Below, one piece after another: positions 55,311-64,000 of a stretch of DNA of 64,000 nt. The position numbers were made by a program, and so were the translations under genes. The stretch is from Candidatus Limnocylindrales bacterium. Lineage in GTDB: Bacteria; Moduliflexota; Moduliflexia; Moduliflexales; JAUQPW01. The stretch spans positions 44,451 through 108,450 of the forward strand of contig DATMBG010000002.1 of NCBI GenBank assembly GCA_035559535.1, written 5' to 3'. The notes beneath the pieces are model-generated. The model worked only from the letters and a program-made list of their open reading frames with translations. It did no database searches and had not been told where the DNA came from. The stretch's first letter is position 1; every line of letters starts with the position of its first letter.

Positions 55311-58300
55311 CTATTTCAAACGGGATTCACATCGGGCATGGTCCGTTAAAACCTGGATTCGATGAACCAGGACCTCAAAAATACCCTGGGAAACGGCCGG
55401 ATAATCTTCCAGGATTTCCCAAAAACTCTCCCGGTCCAGTTTTAAACAGAGGCAATGTTCCAGGGCGCGAGCAGAGAAAAGACGGGGTTGACGCGTGAGC
55501 ACCTCCAGGGTACCGAAACTTTCACCGGGTTTAACCAATTCTACGTGCCCGGAAGTTCGGTGTAATTCCACATTTCCACTCACCAGGCTAAAAATCTCTT
55601 GAGCCACCTCTCCTTCGGTAAATATAACCTGACCGGGTTGAAACTCTACTTCCTCACTTTCATTGCTAAGCAAAAGTAATTCATGGGGACCCAATCGGGA
55701 AAAAATATCGGTCTTACCCAAACTTTCTAGTTTCTGAATCGTGGTAAGGGAAAGATTTTTTTCTTGTGGATGATCGGACGTTTCCATTTGTGCGCACCTC
55801 CAATTTAAAGTTTCCTCAACCAGGGATAAATCGGGAAGGGCCTCAAGAGCCTGCTTAATGGCATCTTTCCATAAGACCAATTCAGCAGGGGTAAGATCGG
55901 CTATTGCCGCTGCAGCCGGCAGTGGATCCCGATCTAACAGATAATGGAATAGCAGGTCTCTACGTTCGGTGGGGTTAGGCGACCTTTCCTCTCTTTGTTG
56001 ATGGGGTTCTAATAAAGGGAGAATACCATTTCGATGCCTGGGGCTGAGAATTTCATCTAAAAATTCCAAAGACGCCTCTACATAGGATCTGTTTCCCCTG
56101 AGTAAAGCCAGATAAGCATTGTAAATCCGAGTCGGTTCATAGAGTAGACCTAACAGGCGAAAAATGCGCTCACGGGTCCAAATCTGTCTTTGATATAGAA
56201 CGGCCTCCATGAGCCCCTTGGGCCTTGGTGAAAAAGATCGAGCAAATTCGATTTCTCTTTTAAGGATATCCATTTCCCATTCTAATAAGGACTCCAAAGA
56301 GGAGCGGAAAGGTTCAAGGGATTGATGTTTTTGAAGCCGGTTTAAGGCTTTAATCGCCAAAAACCGGAGAACTAAATCTGATTTCCTGGCCGTTGCCAGG
56401 AGCAGCCAGGGAACCCGGGGTCCACCAATATCTGCCAGAATCTTGAGAGCCAACTTCTTTTGCTCAAGAGATCTTCGATCGTCTTCCAATACCCGTCTGA
56501 GATGGGGAAATAGCGATTCCCCGTAACCGGTAAGTGCCGTACGAACTTCAGATCGTAACCCCGGATTTCGTAAGGCTTTTATCAAAGTTGGGGCAACACT
56601 GGAAGGGTGAGTTCGGGCAATACCGTGTAAAGCGGCCTTCCTGACTTCAGGGGAAGGATCTGATAACAATTGTTGATAAAGCTGATCCGAGAAGGCCGAA
56701 GGTCTTGCATATTCCAGAACATGGGCTATTTCTATACGGACTTCAGGATGAGACTGATCTAATGACCGGGATATCAACTCTTCCAGCTTCTTATATCCCA
56801 TCTGTTGCATAGCATCTGACTCTCCATTTAATAGGGAAGCACAGGCAGCAGCTTGTAGAGCCAGGTCAGGATGCCTTAGAAAACGTTGAAATTTTCTAGT
56901 TCGACGCGAGGAACGGCAGCCCAGGTAATGAACCGCTTCAATTTGAACCCTCCGATCAGGATCCTTCAGCAAGGGTTTAACTTGATCCGAGAGATTTTCA
57001 TCCTGTGAAAAGAGTACTTGCAGGGCTTTGAGTCGGATCTCTTTATCCCTATGTTTAAGGAGAACTCCTAAATAGGATCCCAAATCATGATGGTTACTGG
57101 TTTCCAGGAGTTCTAATAAATCCAATAACGTCTGTTTTCCGGAACTCCGAAGTACCTCGGGAAGAAGGCGATAAAAATCAGGTGTAAAGAGGGTCTCTTT
57201 GACAGCTGCCAGGTCAATTTCTTCGTATTGGAGGGTGGCTTCTAACATCTGGGGATATTCACGGCGTAAAAAAACGGTGGAACCGATCCAGATCCCCAAA
57301 AGGGGTAAACTGATCCCAGCAAGGACAGAAACAGGAAGATGAGCTACCGAGAACAATAAGACCAATAACAGAGCTGCTATCCCTTCCGCCACCCGCACAC
57401 CGATGATCTCAATAAGGGATTTAAGCCGGATTTTAGTAGGATCTGGAAGAATCGTATAAAGAACTTCCAGGGAAGAACGATCAACCGAATGTTTAAAAAG
57501 CTGCTCACTTCCTTTGAGAAAGACCACCGACCATAAGGAGTTCGTGGCCAGGGTCAGGCTGTTACCAATCGCCAAAGCCAGGGGAAGGAAAGAGAGAGCG
57601 GTAGCTGCTCCCAGGCGCCTCATAATCCAAGAGGTGGCAAATATCTGGAAAATTAAGGCAGCACCTCCTAAATAGGCGTAGAAAGAACCAAAGAAAGTTG
57701 CTAATTGTTGATCTGTCGCCAATTCTCTTTGAGCAATAACCTTAAATTGGAAATCGGCAAAAGCAGAAACCAGAGTACTGATTGCTACCACCATCAGCAC
57801 CAGGATAACAAACCGCCGTCGGATCTGTATGGGTTCCTTGGAGGAACTGGAATTTTCCTTACCCTCATTTTTGGGGGTAGATAGAGTCCAACTCATTACT
57901 AAGGTAAGAAACATCAAGACTGCTGCGGTTGGAAGTAAAGCCGGAACATCCCAGCCTTTGGCAATCCATTTGGAGAATAATCCTCCCATGCTTCCCCCTA
58001 CAATCCCACCCGCTCCGATGATCCCTAGGGTCCGTTTAGCCTGTCGGGTCAGAAGTCGTTGATTAATCAGCGACCAAGCCTGAACAGGTGCTAACGTTCC
58101 AAAAATATCGGCCCATACAAAGAGCAAGGGAATTGCCAATCCCCATTTTTCATGGATTCCCATCCAGAGTAAGAGAGTTCCACCTATAAAAACAATCAGA
58201 CAGGCGCTTATGGCCCAACCTAGGGAAAAAACCCTATACAAACGCAGATAGGTAACGGTAACTAAGGAAGTGGTAAGGGTGGTAAGAACCTCAAAATAAG

Positions 58301-58460
58301 GTAATACCCACGTTGAATAGTGGCTAAGAAAGAGGGCATCCCGAGCCGATTTAAGAACAATGAAAGCAGCAATCACGGTGAAGAGCAAAAACGCAAAGAG
58401 AAAACTCAGCCCTCGCTCCTCTGTTTTCAACGGAGAAAGGATATTCAACTGGATTCTCAT
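55311..58460 (-). CDS. NTT/MFS-like transporter fused to HEAT repeats and a cyclic-nucleotide-binding-like domain
   Basis: A 1049-residue three-part protein. Residues 1-410 form about 12 membrane segments resembling nucleotide transporters of the ATP/ADP translocase (NTT) type, with LLTRQAKRTLGIIGAGGIVGGSMGG. Residues about 430-720 are HEAT repeats (SDQVKPLLKDPDRRVQIEAVHYLG and others). Residues 920-1045 match a cNMP-binding fold: FQPGQVIFTEGE and FGTLEVLTRQPR, where the usual Glu of FGE is replaced by Thr, so cyclic nucleotide binding is doubtful. The fusion suggests a transporter or sensor controlled through its cytoplasmic domains. Its upstream region is shared with the kinase gene. Confidence 0.83.
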   Translation of the reverse strand: MRIQLNILSPLKTEERGLSFLFAFLLFTVIAAFIVLKSARDALFLSHYSTWVLPYFEVLTTLTTSLVTVTYLRLYRVFSLGWAISACLIVFIGGTLLLWMGIHEKWGLAIPLLFVWADIFGTLAPVQAWSLINQRLLTRQAKRTLGIIGAGGIVGGSMGGLFSKWIAKGWDVPALLPTAAVLMFLTLVMSWTLSTPKNEGKENSSSSKEPIQIRRRFVILVLMVVAISTLVSAFADFQFKVIAQRELATDQQLATFFGSFYAYLGGAALIFQIFATSWIMRRLGAATALSFLPLALAIGNSLTLATNSLWSVVFLKGSEQLFKHSVDRSSLEVLYTILPDPTKIRLKSLIEIIGVRVAEGIAALLLVLLFSVAHLPVSVLAGISLPLLGIWIGSTVFLRREYPQMLEATLQYEEIDLAAVKETLFTPDFYRLLPEVLRSSGKQTLLDLLELLETSNHHDLGSYLGVLLKHRDKEIRLKALQVLFSQDENLSDQVKPLLKDPDRRVQIEAVHYLGCRSSRRTRKFQRFLRHPDLALQAAACASLLNGESDAMQQMGYKKLEELISRSLDQSHPEVRIEIAHVLEYARPSAFSDQLYQQLLSDPSPEVRKAALHGIARTHPSSVAPTLIKALRNPGLRSEVRTALTGYGESLFPHLRRVLEDDRRSLEQKKLALKILADIGGPRVPWLLLATARKSDLVLRFLAIKALNRLQKHQSLEPFRSSLESLLEWEMDILKREIEFARSFSPRPKGLMEAVLYQRQIWTRERIFRLLGLLYEPTRIYNAYLALLRGNRSYVEASLEFLDEILSPRHRNGILPLLEPHQQREERSPNPTERRDLLFHYLLDRDPLPAAAAIADLTPAELVLWKDAIKQALEALPDLSLVEETLNWRCAQMETSDHPQEKNLSLTTIQKLESLGKTDIFSRLGPHELLLLSNESEEVEFQPGQVIFTEGEVAQEIFSLVSGNVELHRTSGHVELVKPGESFGTLEVLTRQPRLFSARALEHCLCLKLDRESFWEILEDYPAVSQGIFEVLVHRIQVLTDHARCESRLK

Positions 58461-59117
58461 TTCTTTTTAGAAAAAAATTCTCTTAAAAAGACCTAAAGTT
58501 TCAGATACTCAAATTAAATACTCTAAGATCTCAAGGAACCTCTCTTTTCTCTAAATATCCATCTAAATTTCTCAGCCAGCAAGAATTATGCCCATCAGGC
58601 TTGAAGAGGACATAAGAGAATTATCTATACTCTCAACCGGCTAAGAGGTCTTGCCCAGATGAGATCTAGAATAAGGACCGGGTCACCCACAAGAAATTTC
58701 CCTTGAATTTGAATTCCAGGCTATGAAAAACACTTGATCCTGAAGGTCAGATCATTTATACTCTATAATGACCTAAATCCATAAAAGGAATTGACTGAAT
58801 ACCTCCCCTGTAAACTGCGTGGAAGAGTCCATCTGCAGAGGACAAAATTCTTCCTGCCGAAACGATTAGAGCTTTAAAGCCCCTTAAACAATTTTCTCAG
58901 GTCTTTAAATGGTCTGAGAATGAACGGTACATAGGATGAAAGTCTTATAAAATTTACCAGGCTTGACGAAGCCGAATCCAGGATAGTGTATATTATAAAG
59001 GTATCAACCTTGCATCTGGTTTTGATTCCATAGTTCTGCAAAGGTTGAAGGAACCAACTTTATAGTGAACGGCCCTACCTTCTGTAAAACCAGGGGTATC
59101 GGATAACCGATGAAGTC
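58461..59117. other. long divergent intergenic region
   Basis: No gene that I can support in 657 bases between the transporter fusion and the kinase. I see a 7-bp inverted repeat (TTCTCAG/CTGAGAA, 58894-58920) and a possible promoter with TTGACG at 58963 and TATATT at 58989, whose 20-base spacing is too long for confidence. Confidence 0.45.
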
Positions 59118-61508
59118 ATGATAGGTCAGATGATTTCACATTATAGAATCCTTCAAAAACTCGGTCAAGGGGGTATGGCAGAAGTCTATCTGGCCGAAGA
59201 TACGAGACTTCACCGTCAGGTTGCCCTAAAATTTCTTTCCTCTTCCCTGAGGGGGGATGAAGAAATCCGAACCCGTTTTGAGCGAGAAGCCCAAGCGACA
59301 GCCACTCTCCACCATCCTAATATTGTTGTTATCCATGAATTGGGCGAGTTCGAAGGGCGATTCTATATCGTCATGGAATATGTAGAAGGAGAATTATTGC
59401 GAGAACTCATCGATAAAAGGACCCTCTCGCTTCAGGAAGCCCTGGGCATTACCATACAAATTTGTGATGGGTTAAGTAAAGCCCACCAGGCAGGGATTAT
59501 ACATCGAGATATCAAACCGGAGAATATCGTTCTGAGTCAGGATGGTTGGGTGAAGATCCTGGATTTTGGTCTGGCCAAGTTGCAAGGAGCCAGCAAACTT
59601 ACCGAGGAGGCCTTCACCCTGGGTACTGTTGATTATATGTCTCCGGAACAAGCCCAGGGAGAGTCTATCGACCATCGAACGGATATCTGGTCTTTAGGCG
59701 TGGTACTTTATGAAATGGTCACCGGTAAACTTCCTTTTTACTCAGAGTCTAAAATGGCCGTTCTTTACCAGATTGTTAATGAAGAGCCCCACCTGCTACC
59801 TTTGGTCGATGCCGGAATGCCCAGGGAGTTAGAAATCATCTTGAAAAAGGCCCTGCAGAAAAATCGTGAAAAGCGCTATCAATCGGTAGATGAATTCAAA
59901 GCAGATTTGAGATCCCTCCAGAAAGGAAGGAGTTTAGAAGCTCCCATTAAATTGATCGCTAAAACAGAGCCTCGCCGGAGAAAGCAGTTTTATTTTTATT
60001 TTATTTTGATGGGCACCCTGGCTTTACTTATCGGGGGAGGAGGCTATATTTTCAAGTCTGAACTCATCAATTTGGGATTGCAAATTTTAAATACCCGTCT
60101 ACAATCCCCGGGACCGATTTACCTGGATAAATATCGGATTGCCGTATTGCCCTTCGCCAGTATCAGCCCTGATCCAAAGGATGAATATTTTGCCGACGGG
60201 ATAACAGAAGAGCTTATTTCAACCCTTTCAAAAATCGACGATCTCAGTGTCATCGCCCGTACTTCTGTTATGCCTTATAAAGGTACCACCAAAAGTATTG
60301 CCGAAATCGGACAGGAGTTAAGGGTTGGAACCATCCTTGAGGGTAGTGTTCGCAAAGCAGAAAATAAGTTACGGATCACCGTGCAACTCATAGATGTACA
60401 AAGCCAGGCCCATCTGTGGTCCCAGGAATATGATCGAGAGTTTAAGGAGGTATTTGTCATCCAAAGCAATATTGCCCAGAGGGTTGCAGAGGCATTAAAA
60501 GTACAACTCATGGTAGGAGAAAAGCGACAGATCGAAAGGCAGGCAACAGAGAATGTGGAAGCCTATACCTGGTACTTGAGGGGAAGATATTTTCAGGGCA
60601 AAAGGACTGAGGAAGGATTAAAGACGAGTATTGAATACTTTGAGCGGGCGATCGAAAAAGATCCGTTTTATGCCTTGGCCTATTCGGGACTGGCCGATTC
60701 GTATAACTTACTGGCCATTTATGGTTATCTTTCTCCCAAGGAAGCTTACCCCAAGGTAAAAATGGCAGCAGGAATGGCCTTAGAAATGGACGACTCCCTG
60801 GCTGAAGCCCATACCTCCCTGGCTTTTACCAAACATCGTTTCGATTGGGACTGGTTGGGAGCCGAGAGGGAGTTCAAGCGTGCCATTCGGTCCAATCCCA
60901 GCTATGCTTCAGCGCATCACTGGTATTCACTCCTTTTGAGCCAGATGGGACGGACCGAAGAGAGCTTCGCAGCAATTAAACGGGCTCAGGAGTTGGATCC
61001 CCTCTCCTTGGTCATAAATACCGATTTAGGAACTTACTTCTATTATACCCGACAATACGACCAGGCGATTGCATACTATCAGAAAACCCTTGAAATGAGC
61101 CCGGACTTTGCCCGGGTGTATCTGGATCTGGGTACAACTTATGAGCAAAAGGGAATGTATAAAGAAGCCATTGCGACCTTCCAAAAAGGCGTTATGCTTT
61201 CCGGAGGTAATTCACTGATGATGGCATCGCTGGGACACGCCTATGCCGTATCGGGTAGACGAGAGGAAGCACGAAAAATCCTCCATGAGCTACAACATCA
61301 AACCAATCAGGAGTATATCGTACCCTATGCCGTTGCACTCATTTATATCGGTCTTAATGAAAAGGACCAGGCTTTCCAGTGGTTAGAAAAAGCTTATGAA
61401 GAACGCTCCGGTTGGTTGGTGTTCCTCAAGGTAAATCCCCTACTCGATCCCCTGCAAAGCGACCCGAGATTCGGCGAATTACTCAAAAAGATAGGTCTGG
61501 AAAAGTGA
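59118..61508 (+). CDS. Ser/Thr protein kinase with TolB-like and TPR regions
   Basis: A 796-residue receptor kinase. The kinase domain (1-270) has GQGGMAEVYLA, Lys38, HRDIKPEN with Asp131, DFG at 149-151 and GTVDYMSPEQ; all catalytic residues are intact. One membrane segment (about 291-312) follows. The outer part has a TolB/FlgO-like module (about 335-470, RIAVLPFASISPDPKDEYFADG) and about eight TPR units to the end. This architecture is common in Acidobacteria and deltaproteobacteria and senses envelope signals. Substrates unknown. Confidence 0.9.
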   Translation: MIGQMISHYRILQKLGQGGMAEVYLAEDTRLHRQVALKFLSSSLRGDEEIRTRFEREAQATATLHHPNIVVIHELGEFEGRFYIVMEYVEGELLRELIDKRTLSLQEALGITIQICDGLSKAHQAGIIHRDIKPENIVLSQDGWVKILDFGLAKLQGASKLTEEAFTLGTVDYMSPEQAQGESIDHRTDIWSLGVVLYEMVTGKLPFYSESKMAVLYQIVNEEPHLLPLVDAGMPRELEIILKKALQKNREKRYQSVDEFKADLRSLQKGRSLEAPIKLIAKTEPRRRKQFYFYFILMGTLALLIGGGGYIFKSELINLGLQILNTRLQSPGPIYLDKYRIAVLPFASISPDPKDEYFADGITEELISTLSKIDDLSVIARTSVMPYKGTTKSIAEIGQELRVGTILEGSVRKAENKLRITVQLIDVQSQAHLWSQEYDREFKEVFVIQSNIAQRVAEALKVQLMVGEKRQIERQATENVEAYTWYLRGRYFQGKRTEEGLKTSIEYFERAIEKDPFYALAYSGLADSYNLLAIYGYLSPKEAYPKVKMAAGMALEMDDSLAEAHTSLAFTKHRFDWDWLGAEREFKRAIRSNPSYASAHHWYSLLLSQMGRTEESFAAIKRAQELDPLSLVINTDLGTYFYYTRQYDQAIAYYQKTLEMSPDFARVYLDLGTTYEQKGMYKEAIATFQKGVMLSGGNSLMMASLGHAYAVSGRREEARKILHELQHQTNQEYIVPYAVALIYIGLNEKDQAFQWLEKAYEERSGWLVFLKVNPLLDPLQSDPRFGELLKKIGLEK

Positions 61509-61655
61509 AGAGCGGGATTGTAAAAGTCCTCTCAGGGATTAATAACCTGATAAGCCGTTTTCTGGTATGGCGAAAAATAGAAAATGGATTATCTTCTTAA
61601 CAGGGAAAAGATATTTTGAAATGGGTCTTTAAAAAAGAAGCGAGGGTTCTACTTT

Positions 61656-62654
61656 ATGGTTTTTGTGGTTCTTCTGGCGCTTTTACTGGCATTGGTCTTT
61701 GATTACATCAATGGATTTCACGATGCTGCCAACTCTATAGCTACTGTAGTTTCAACGCGTGTCCTATCCCCCAAACAGGCCGTTGTTTGGGCGGCATTTT
61801 TTAATTTTGTGGCCGCTTTTGGCTTTGGGGTTCATGTAGCTAACACCATTGGAAAAGGGATTATTACCCCCGGGATTGTAACAGAGTACGTTATTTTAGC
61901 CGGGCTTATAGGAGCCATTACGTGGAATTTACTAACCTGGTATTATGGAATACCCAGCAGTTCTTCCCACGCTTTAATCGGAGGATTTATAGGAGCAGCC
62001 ATAATCAAAGGCGGACCAGGAGTCCTTATCTGGAGCGGGTTATCTAAAATCCTCCTTTTTATTGTGCTATCCCCCCTTATCGGTATGATCTTAGGGTTTA
62101 GTTTCATGGTTGCTACTTACTGGATTTTTCGAAACTTTTCACCCTGGATGGTTGATACCTATTTTCGTAAATTGCAACTGGTTTCGGCGGGGTTGTATAG
62201 TTTAGGTCATGGAACCAATGATGCCCAGAAGACCATGGGGATTATTTCCATTCTGCTATTCAGCGCCGGATGGTTGGGGGATACTTTCTATGTACCTTTC
62301 TGGGTGGTTCTTCTCAGCCATGCAGCCATTGCTTTGGGGACCTTAGCCGGTGGATGGCGAATTGTTCGAACCATGGGAACCAAAATAACCAAATTAAGAC
62401 CGGTGGGGGGATTTTGTGCAGAAACTGCAGGGGCCATAACCCTCATAGGAGCCGCTACGGCAGGTATTCCCATCAGCACGACCCATACTATAACTGGTGC
62501 CATTATCGGTGTAGGAGCCACCACCCGTTTGTCGGCCGTTCGATGGGGAGTAGCCCGGGAAATCGTCTGGGCCTGGATATTAACCATCCCTTTGTCCGCT
62601 CTCATCGCGGGTATCTCGTATTTTTTAATTGAACAGATCCGCTCGATTTTTTAA
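61656..62654 (+). CDS. pit: PiT family inorganic phosphate transporter
   Basis: A 332-residue polytopic membrane protein with both PiT signatures: FINGFHDAANSIATVV-type motif near the N-terminus and GHGTNDAQKTMG in the second half. It imports phosphate, often as a metal-phosphate complex, with cations. GAGGG lies upstream of the ATG. It is 12 bases before a DUF47 gene, the usual operon partner, so both products should work together. Confidence 0.95.
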   Translation: MVFVVLLALLLALVFDYINGFHDAANSIATVVSTRVLSPKQAVVWAAFFNFVAAFGFGVHVANTIGKGIITPGIVTEYVILAGLIGAITWNLLTWYYGIPSSSSHALIGGFIGAAIIKGGPGVLIWSGLSKILLFIVLSPLIGMILGFSFMVATYWIFRNFSPWMVDTYFRKLQLVSAGLYSLGHGTNDAQKTMGIISILLFSAGWLGDTFYVPFWVVLLSHAAIALGTLAGGWRIVRTMGTKITKLRPVGGFCAETAGAITLIGAATAGIPISTTHTITGAIIGVGATTRLSAVRWGVAREIVWAWILTIPLSALIAGISYFLIEQIRSIF

Positions 62655-62666
62655 AAGGAGGCTTGG

Positions 62667-63311
62667 ATGCTAAATCATTTTATTAAGTTATTGTTACCCC
62701 CCAGTGATCAATTTTTACCTTTATTAGAAGAGGCAGCTCAAAACCTGTGGGCGGGGGCCCAGGTCCTAAAAAAACTCAGTTTTGCCCAATCAGAAGAGGA
62801 AATTTTTAAAATTGTTCGGGAACTCAAGGATGTGGAACATCGGGGAGATGAAATTACACGAACCATCCTTGAAGATCTTAACCAGACCTTCGTAACCCCG
62901 CTGGATCGAGAAGATATCCACGCTTTAACAACCTCTCTGGATGATGTCCTCGACTACCTCTACGCCTGCGGGGAGCACATCCAGTTATTTAAGCTAAAAG
63001 CCCTGACGGAAGATATGAAGAACCTCGTCAGTATCATTGGGGAGTGCACCGAGGAACTTCGCAAAGCTGTCCCTCTTTTAAAAAATTTGCGAAACTCCGA
63101 CCAGATTAAAACACGTTGTATCCGATTAAGCAAGTTAGAAACCGAAGGAGACGATGCCTTTCGGCAGGCTATGTCCAGGCTTTTTGAGAAAATTGAAGAT
63201 CCTGTAGAAATTATAAAACAGAAAGATATTTTGGAAGCTATGGAAAATGCCATAGATAAATGTCGTGATGCAGCAGATGTTCTTTGGGGGGTTGTTATCA
63301 GTAACGCCTAG
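62667..63311 (+). CDS. DUF47 (PhoU-like) phosphate transport accessory protein
   Basis: A 214-residue helical protein of the DUF47/PhoU-like family: EEAAQNLWAGAQVLKKL, ELKDVEHRGDEITRTIL and LDREDIHALTTSLDDVLDY are hallmark segments that bind metal clusters in PhoU-like folds. It regulates the adjacent PiT transporter. AAAGGAGG precedes the ATG. Its stop overlaps the end of the convergent thioredoxin-like gene by four bases. Confidence 0.93.
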   Translation: MLNHFIKLLLPPSDQFLPLLEEAAQNLWAGAQVLKKLSFAQSEEEIFKIVRELKDVEHRGDEITRTILEDLNQTFVTPLDREDIHALTTSLDDVLDYLYACGEHIQLFKLKALTEDMKNLVSIIGECTEELRKAVPLLKNLRNSDQIKTRCIRLSKLETEGDDAFRQAMSRLFEKIEDPVEIIKQKDILEAMENAIDKCRDAADVLWGVVISNA

Positions 63312-63667
63312 GTAGCTTCCTGAAACTCATAATACGAAACCCTCAAGAACCGATTAAGAATCTCTTCAAGTTTTTGTCTAGAAATGAAACCCTGGATCCT
63401 CACCAAAGGAATTTCTCCATCCAGGAGAAGCAAAGTCGGTAAAGAAAATACCTCATAGTCAACTAAAAGTTGATTTGTTGGGTATTCTTCAACATTGATC
63501 TGCCTGAACTCCAGTTCTCCTTTATAAGAATTCCTGAGCTCTGAGAGAACAAGAGCTAAAGATCGAGAAACCCGGCAAGCAGGAGCATGAAAATGGAGTA
63601 AAAGAAGAGGGGCTGTCAGGGTAGCAGCCTTCTTGGAAATCTTTTTACAATCGGTTAATACATTCAT
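63308..63667 (-). CDS. thioredoxin-like protein with CxxS site
   Basis: A 119-residue protein with the thioredoxin fold: LLLLHFHAPACRVS corresponds to the active-site strand and helix, and VFSLPTLLLLDGE carries the cis-Pro loop. The usual CxxC is CRVS, so only one redox Cys remains, as in monothiol thioredoxin-like proteins. It may form mixed disulfides or act without redox chemistry. AAAGGAGG precedes the ATG. It converges on the DUF47 gene with a four-base overlap. Confidence 0.8.
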   Translation of the reverse strand: MNVLTDCKKISKKAATLTAPLLLLHFHAPACRVSRSLALVLSELRNSYKGELEFRQINVEEYPTNQLLVDYEVFSLPTLLLLDGEIPLVRIQGFISRQKLEEILNRFLRVSYYEFQEAT

Positions 63668-64000
63668 ACAAAAATTCCTCCTTTCGGCTTTCGAAAAGTT
63701 AAGCTAATTCCTTATCTTACATCTTAAGTATAAAGTGTAATTATTAACCCTTTATGATGGAGGGATTATGTTTTAGTAACCCTTTTCAGAAAGATTAAGG
63801 GGTTGACAGGGTTAGGAGACAGACATCTATTAATAGATGGATGGAAAAATACTGGTTCAAACCTACTGATCTTTGCATAAATTGCTAATAATCTCTAGCT
63901 ATAAGTTAGACAGGGAAGTAAAATAAATTTTATGAAACTGACCCTGTCAAACCAAACTAAGGATTGGCGCGAAGGCCGCCGTCTTCGCGCCTTGGAACTC
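63668..64000. other. window end, no gene seen
   Basis: No coding sequence is supported. The last 35 bases hold an inverted repeat (GGCGCGAAG, 63966-63974, with CTTCGCGCC, 63983-63991), GC-rich against an AT-rich surround and REP-like. Confidence 0.45.
63966..63991. repeat. REP-like hairpin at the window end
   Basis: Nine-base perfect arms GGCGCGAAG and CTTCGCGCC around GCCGCCGT. Only its left flank and 9 bases of right flank are inside the window. Confidence 0.7.

Noticed and set aside
62270-62632. Out-of-frame His/Cys-rich frame inside the PiT gene
   Set aside because: Shadow of the PiT coding sequence; the apparent metal motifs come from Gly/Ala codons read out of frame.

Overview
The window reads as a chromosomal segment of an uncultured Gram-negative bacterium. 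It encodes lipoproteins with clear lipoboxes, an outer-membrane beta-barrel protein, type IV prepilin-like proteins and a PBP5-type carboxypeptidase. Base composition is moderate and many starts have AGGAGG-type ribosome-binding sites. The gene mix (UbiD decarboxylase, DUF3500, PflX-type radical SAM, NTT-like transporter fused to HEAT repeats, Ser/Thr kinase-TolB-TPR receptor) would suit a deltaproteobacterial, acidobacterial or candidate-phylum lineage, but nothing fixes the phylum. I see no phage, plasmid, insertion sequence or CRISPR array.

Layout: 0.15-1.6 kb, three overlapping minus-strand prepilin-like genes. 1.7-5.4 kb, an envelope block: a small unknown protein, an exported trypsin-like protease, and a minus-strand cluster of an HtrA-like protein lacking its catalytic triad plus a Cas4-like nuclease split over two membrane-anchored proteins. 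5.9-11.4 kb, a radical SAM protein, a secreted unknown, and a 1232-residue membrane-anchored HEAT protein whose core is 22 exact 93-bp repeats. 11.5-11.7 kb, tRNA-Phe and tRNA-Thr. 11.7-14.3 kb, a methyltransferase and a short leuA preceded by a leucine-rich leader peptide and attenuator. 14.6-24.3 kb, plus-strand metabolic and envelope genes (DapA-like aldolase, metallo-beta-lactamase fold, NnrD/E, TPR lipoprotein, beta-barrel, SDR, histidine kinase, 2-hydroxyacid dehydrogenase). 24.5-33.5 kb, DUF255 protein, MarR regulator, SDR plus AlkA, exported FAH-family protein plus S9 peptidase, Uma2 protein. 33.7-41.8 kb, UbiD, low-complexity lipoprotein, DUF3500, SppA, malate synthase. 41.9-48.4 kb, a 1656-residue protein I cannot identify, divergent from a GT-B glycosyltransferase-like gene. 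48.6-55.2 kb, D,D-carboxypeptidase, GatC-like protein plus amidase, Nramp-related transporter, second amidase. 55.3-63.7 kb, NTT-like/HEAT/cyclic-nucleotide-domain fusion, Ser/Thr kinase-TPR receptor, PiT phosphate transporter with DUF47 partner, thioredoxin-like protein.

The strongest regulatory find is the leuA leader (about 14.0-14.3 kb): a 30-residue peptide with 11 leucines followed by mutually exclusive hairpins and two U-tailed terminators, the textbook layout of ribosome-mediated attenuation. Many intergenic regions carry REP-like palindromes of several related families. The most open questions are the 1656-residue protein, the split membrane Cas4-like pair with its pseudoprotease neighbour, and the exact HEAT array.
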